A program made the position numbers and the translations under genes. A stretch of 8,026 nt of DNA from contig CALDBH010000099.1 of NCBI GenBank assembly GCA_937938065.1, positions 1 through 8,026 of the forward strand. The letters are read 5' to 3'. The notes beneath the pieces are model-generated. The model did not search any database. It was not told the DNA's origin and worked only from the letters and a program-made list of their open reading frames with translations. Of this stretch, positions 6,487 to 8,026 are shown in pieces. Origin of the DNA: an uncultured Sulfurovum sp. (lineage in GTDB: Bacteria; Campylobacterota; Campylobacteria; Campylobacterales; Sulfurovaceae). Position 1 is the first letter of the stretch; the number at the start of each line of letters is the position of its first letter.

Positions 6487-7458
6487 ATGAGTTTTGTAAA
6501 TCCACAGTTTTTTTGGGCACTTATTGTTCCTTTTGTTATTTTTGCATATCTGATCTCTACCAACAAAGAGAGACTCTCTCGTATTTTTGATGAGAAGGTA
6601 CTGAAACGTTTGAGTGCTACAGATGAGAGTATGCCTTTAGTCGTACGTAACATATTGATGCTCTTGGCACTTTTCCTAATGATCGTTGCGATGGCCAGAC
6701 CAGTGATAGAAAAAGGTGATAAAACGGTAGAGGTACAGGGATTGACACTGCTTACGGCTCTGGATATCTCTGGATCTATGCGAAGTACAGATGTCTACCC
6801 TAACCGTTTGACCTTTGCCAAAAAGAAGATGAGTACATTTTTTGATGCTATGCCAAGTGATGAGATAGGTGTGGTAGCATTTGCCTACAGTCCTTTTGTA
6901 TTAGCCCCTTTTTCAAGTGACAAAGAGACACTTAAAATGATGGTGGAAGGTGTAGATGATTCGTATATCAATATGGGGTCTACCGACTTTTCCGCTTTGG
7001 GTGATTTGGCAAGCTCTTTACTCGAAGAGAAAAAACCTAAGATCCTGGTGCTTTTTACAGATGGTGGAGACAAAGAAGCCATAGCCGGCTTTACAGAGAT
7101 ACTTAAAGCAAATGAAATTGACCTTTATGTGGTACTTGTTGGAACAGAAAAAGGAGCTCCTGTGATCGATGAAAACGGAAAACCTTTTACACTTGAAGAC
7201 GGTACCATAGCGATCACGCAAAGAAACGATGCATTGGGTGAAGTAGCCAAAGAAAATGATGGTGCGTACGTTGTAGCAAGTACCGGTAAAGAAGATATGG
7301 CACAACTGGTTTCTGTGATACGAAGTAAATACACAAACCAACAGCAAGGTGCAGTGACAATCAAAGAACGTGTGGAGTACTTTTATTATCCGTTAGGGAC
7401 GGGGCTGTTATTTTTGCTCATTTCATTTAGTTCGATGCCTAGAAGGAGAGAAGTATGA
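6487..7458 (+). CDS. batB: BatB-like membrane-anchored von Willebrand factor A protein
   Basis: This is the second VWA protein of the locus, paralogous to the preceding gene and of similar length, 323 residues. The N-terminus MSFVNPQFFWALIVPF is typical of the BatA/BatB family. Membrane segments are predicted at about 8-24, 53-70 and 299-316. The VWA domain between the last two has a full MIDAS site: DISGS (D93, S95, S97), T166 in MGSTD and D192 in LFTDGGD. The DISGSM form is closer to consensus than the DSSDSM of its neighbour. It likely acts in a membrane complex with BatA, but heteromeric assembly is inferred from gene pairing. The ATG at 6487 has a strong AAGGGGG ribosome binding site at 6473-6479. 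Its stop overlaps the next start as ATGA, so translation of batC is probably coupled to it. Confidence 0.93.
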   Translation: MSFVNPQFFWALIVPFVIFAYLISTNKERLSRIFDEKVLKRLSATDESMPLVVRNILMLLALFLMIVAMARPVIEKGDKTVEVQGLTLLTALDISGSMRSTDVYPNRLTFAKKKMSTFFDAMPSDEIGVVAFAYSPFVLAPFSSDKETLKMMVEGVDDSYINMGSTDFSALGDLASSLLEEKKPKILVLFTDGGDKEAIAGFTEILKANEIDLYVVLVGTEKGAPVIDENGKPFTLEDGTIAITQRNDALGEVAKENDGAYVVASTGKEDMAQLVSVIRSKYTNQQQGAVTIKERVEYFYYPLGTGLLFLLISFSSMPRRREV

Positions 7459-8026
7459 TAAAGTTGATGTTATTGATGCTGAGTACGGGTGCGTTACTTC
7501 ATGCCGGACTTACTGACTTCAAAACCATAAAAGAAGCAAATCAGGCATATGAAGCCAAAGAGTATGGAAAAAGTGCAGCCTTGTTAAACAGTTTAGATAC
7601 AAAGAGTCCTCAAAAACAGTATGACATAGGAAATGCACTCTATAAAGATGAAAAATATGATGAAGCCATTGAAGCCTATGAAAAAGCAGAGGGTGTAGAT
7701 GAAGCCACAAGACTGCATAACATCGGTAACAGTCAGTTTCAGAAAAAAGAGTTAGATAAAGCTATTGAATCTTATGAAAAAGCCTTGAAGCTCAAAGAAG
7801 ATGAAGACACTAAGTTTAACCTTGAATTAGCCAAAAAACAGAAGCAAAAAGAAGAAGAGCAAAAGAAACAAGAGCAAAAAGACCAAGAGAAACAAGACGA
7901 AAAAGAGAACGACAAAGAGAAAAATAAAGACGATAAAAAAGACCAGGATCAAAAACAAAATAAAGATCAAAAAGAGAAAGAGCAGAAACAACAAGACCAA
8001 AAGAATAAAGATCAAGACAAACAGAA
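7455..8026 (+). CDS. batC: BatC-like TPR protein with signal peptide and charged tail (3' truncated by the window)
   Basis: The frame from ATG 7455 stays open to the window end, giving 190 codons without a stop. AAGGAG at 7443-7448 lies six bases upstream and the start overlaps the batB stop as ATGA. Residues 1-17 look like a signal peptide ending LHA, so the protein is probably periplasmic. Tetratricopeptide repeat-like helices follow at about 22-124, including ALYKDEKYDEAIEAYEKA (61-78) and the similar NSQFQKKELDKAIESYEKAL (92-111). From about residue 127 the sequence uses only K, Q, E, D and N through residue 190. TPR proteins with low-complexity tails are common in the BatC position of these loci and are thought to mediate protein contacts with BatA/BatB. 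The total length, whether a further domain follows, and whether it is fused to BatD cannot be seen. Confidence 0.88.
   Translation, partial: MIKLMLLMLSTGALLHAGLTDFKTIKEANQAYEAKEYGKSAALLNSLDTKSPQKQYDIGNALYKDEKYDEAIEAYEKAEGVDEATRLHNIGNSQFQKKELDKAIESYEKALKLKEDEDTKFNLELAKKQKQKEEEQKKQEQKDQEKQDEKENDKEKNKDDKKDQDQKQNKDQKEKEQKQQDQKNKDQDKQ
7833..8024 (+). repeat. Purine-rich low-complexity tract encoding the K/Q/E/D/N tail of BatC
   Basis: This 192-base stretch (codons 127-190 of batC) has very few T residues on the + strand and encodes 64 residues drawn from only five amino acids. Imperfect short repeats such as KDQ and QK units recur. AATAAAGATCAA occurs exactly twice, at 7959-7970 and 8004-8015, in frame both times (NKDQ). 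It continues past the window. Such tracts can expand or contract by slippage, so length may vary between strains. Confidence 0.8.

Noticed and set aside
7018..7364. Overlapping minus-strand frames opposite batB
   Set aside because: They overlap each other and a clear VWA gene, show no motifs and have no promoter or operon context.
7827..8015. Minus-strand reading frame that looks like an extremely hydrophobic 62-residue membrane peptide
   Set aside because: It is the antisense of the purine-rich BatC tail: codons for K, E, D and Q read backwards as F, L, V and I. It has no ribosome binding site and batC is clearly the coding strand.

Overview
The window reads as chromosomal DNA of a Campylobacterota (epsilonproteobacterial) bacterium, most like the Sulfurovum/Sulfurimonas group. 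This is an inference from protein style, the AT-rich composition (about 40% G+C by eye), tight gene packing and the character of Mfd; no search was run. All real genes lie on the + strand. Coding density is very high: the only non-coding stretches longer than 10 bases are 1345-1408 and 3283-3373. No tRNA, rRNA, CRISPR array, insertion sequence or rho-independent terminator was seen.

Region 1 (1-1344) is the C-terminal ~447 residues of the transcription-repair coupling factor Mfd, cut by the window start. Region 2 (1409-3282) is a two-component pair: a six-pass membrane histidine kinase of the HisKA_2 type, then a response regulator with a receiver domain and an OmpR/PhoB-type winged helix. 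The two are coupled by a TAATG stop/start overlap. Region 3 (3374 to the window end) is a MoxR/Bat operon: MoxR AAA+ ATPase, DUF58 protein, small DUF4381-like membrane protein, BatA and BatB (membrane-anchored von Willebrand A proteins), and BatC (secreted or periplasmic TPR protein with a charged low-complexity tail, truncated by the window end). A batD gene is expected just beyond the window, by analogy with known loci.

MoxR ATPases are thought to act as chaperone-like remodelers for metal-dependent VWA proteins. The DUF58, DUF4381-like, BatA, BatB and BatC products would form or assist an envelope-associated complex. Such loci are linked to stress or aerotolerance in other bacteria, but their biochemical role is poorly known.

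The most interesting signal is regulatory. The moxR promoter region carries two ATTAACC copies with an 11-bp pitch, 9 bases upstream of a TATACT -10 box. This is the geometry of PhoB/OmpR-family operators. A third ATTAACC lies upstream of the kinase gene. The simplest hypothesis is that the response regulator controls both its own operon and the moxR-bat operon. An inverted repeat covers the predicted moxR start of transcription and its ribosome binding site, and could silence translation of read-through transcripts.
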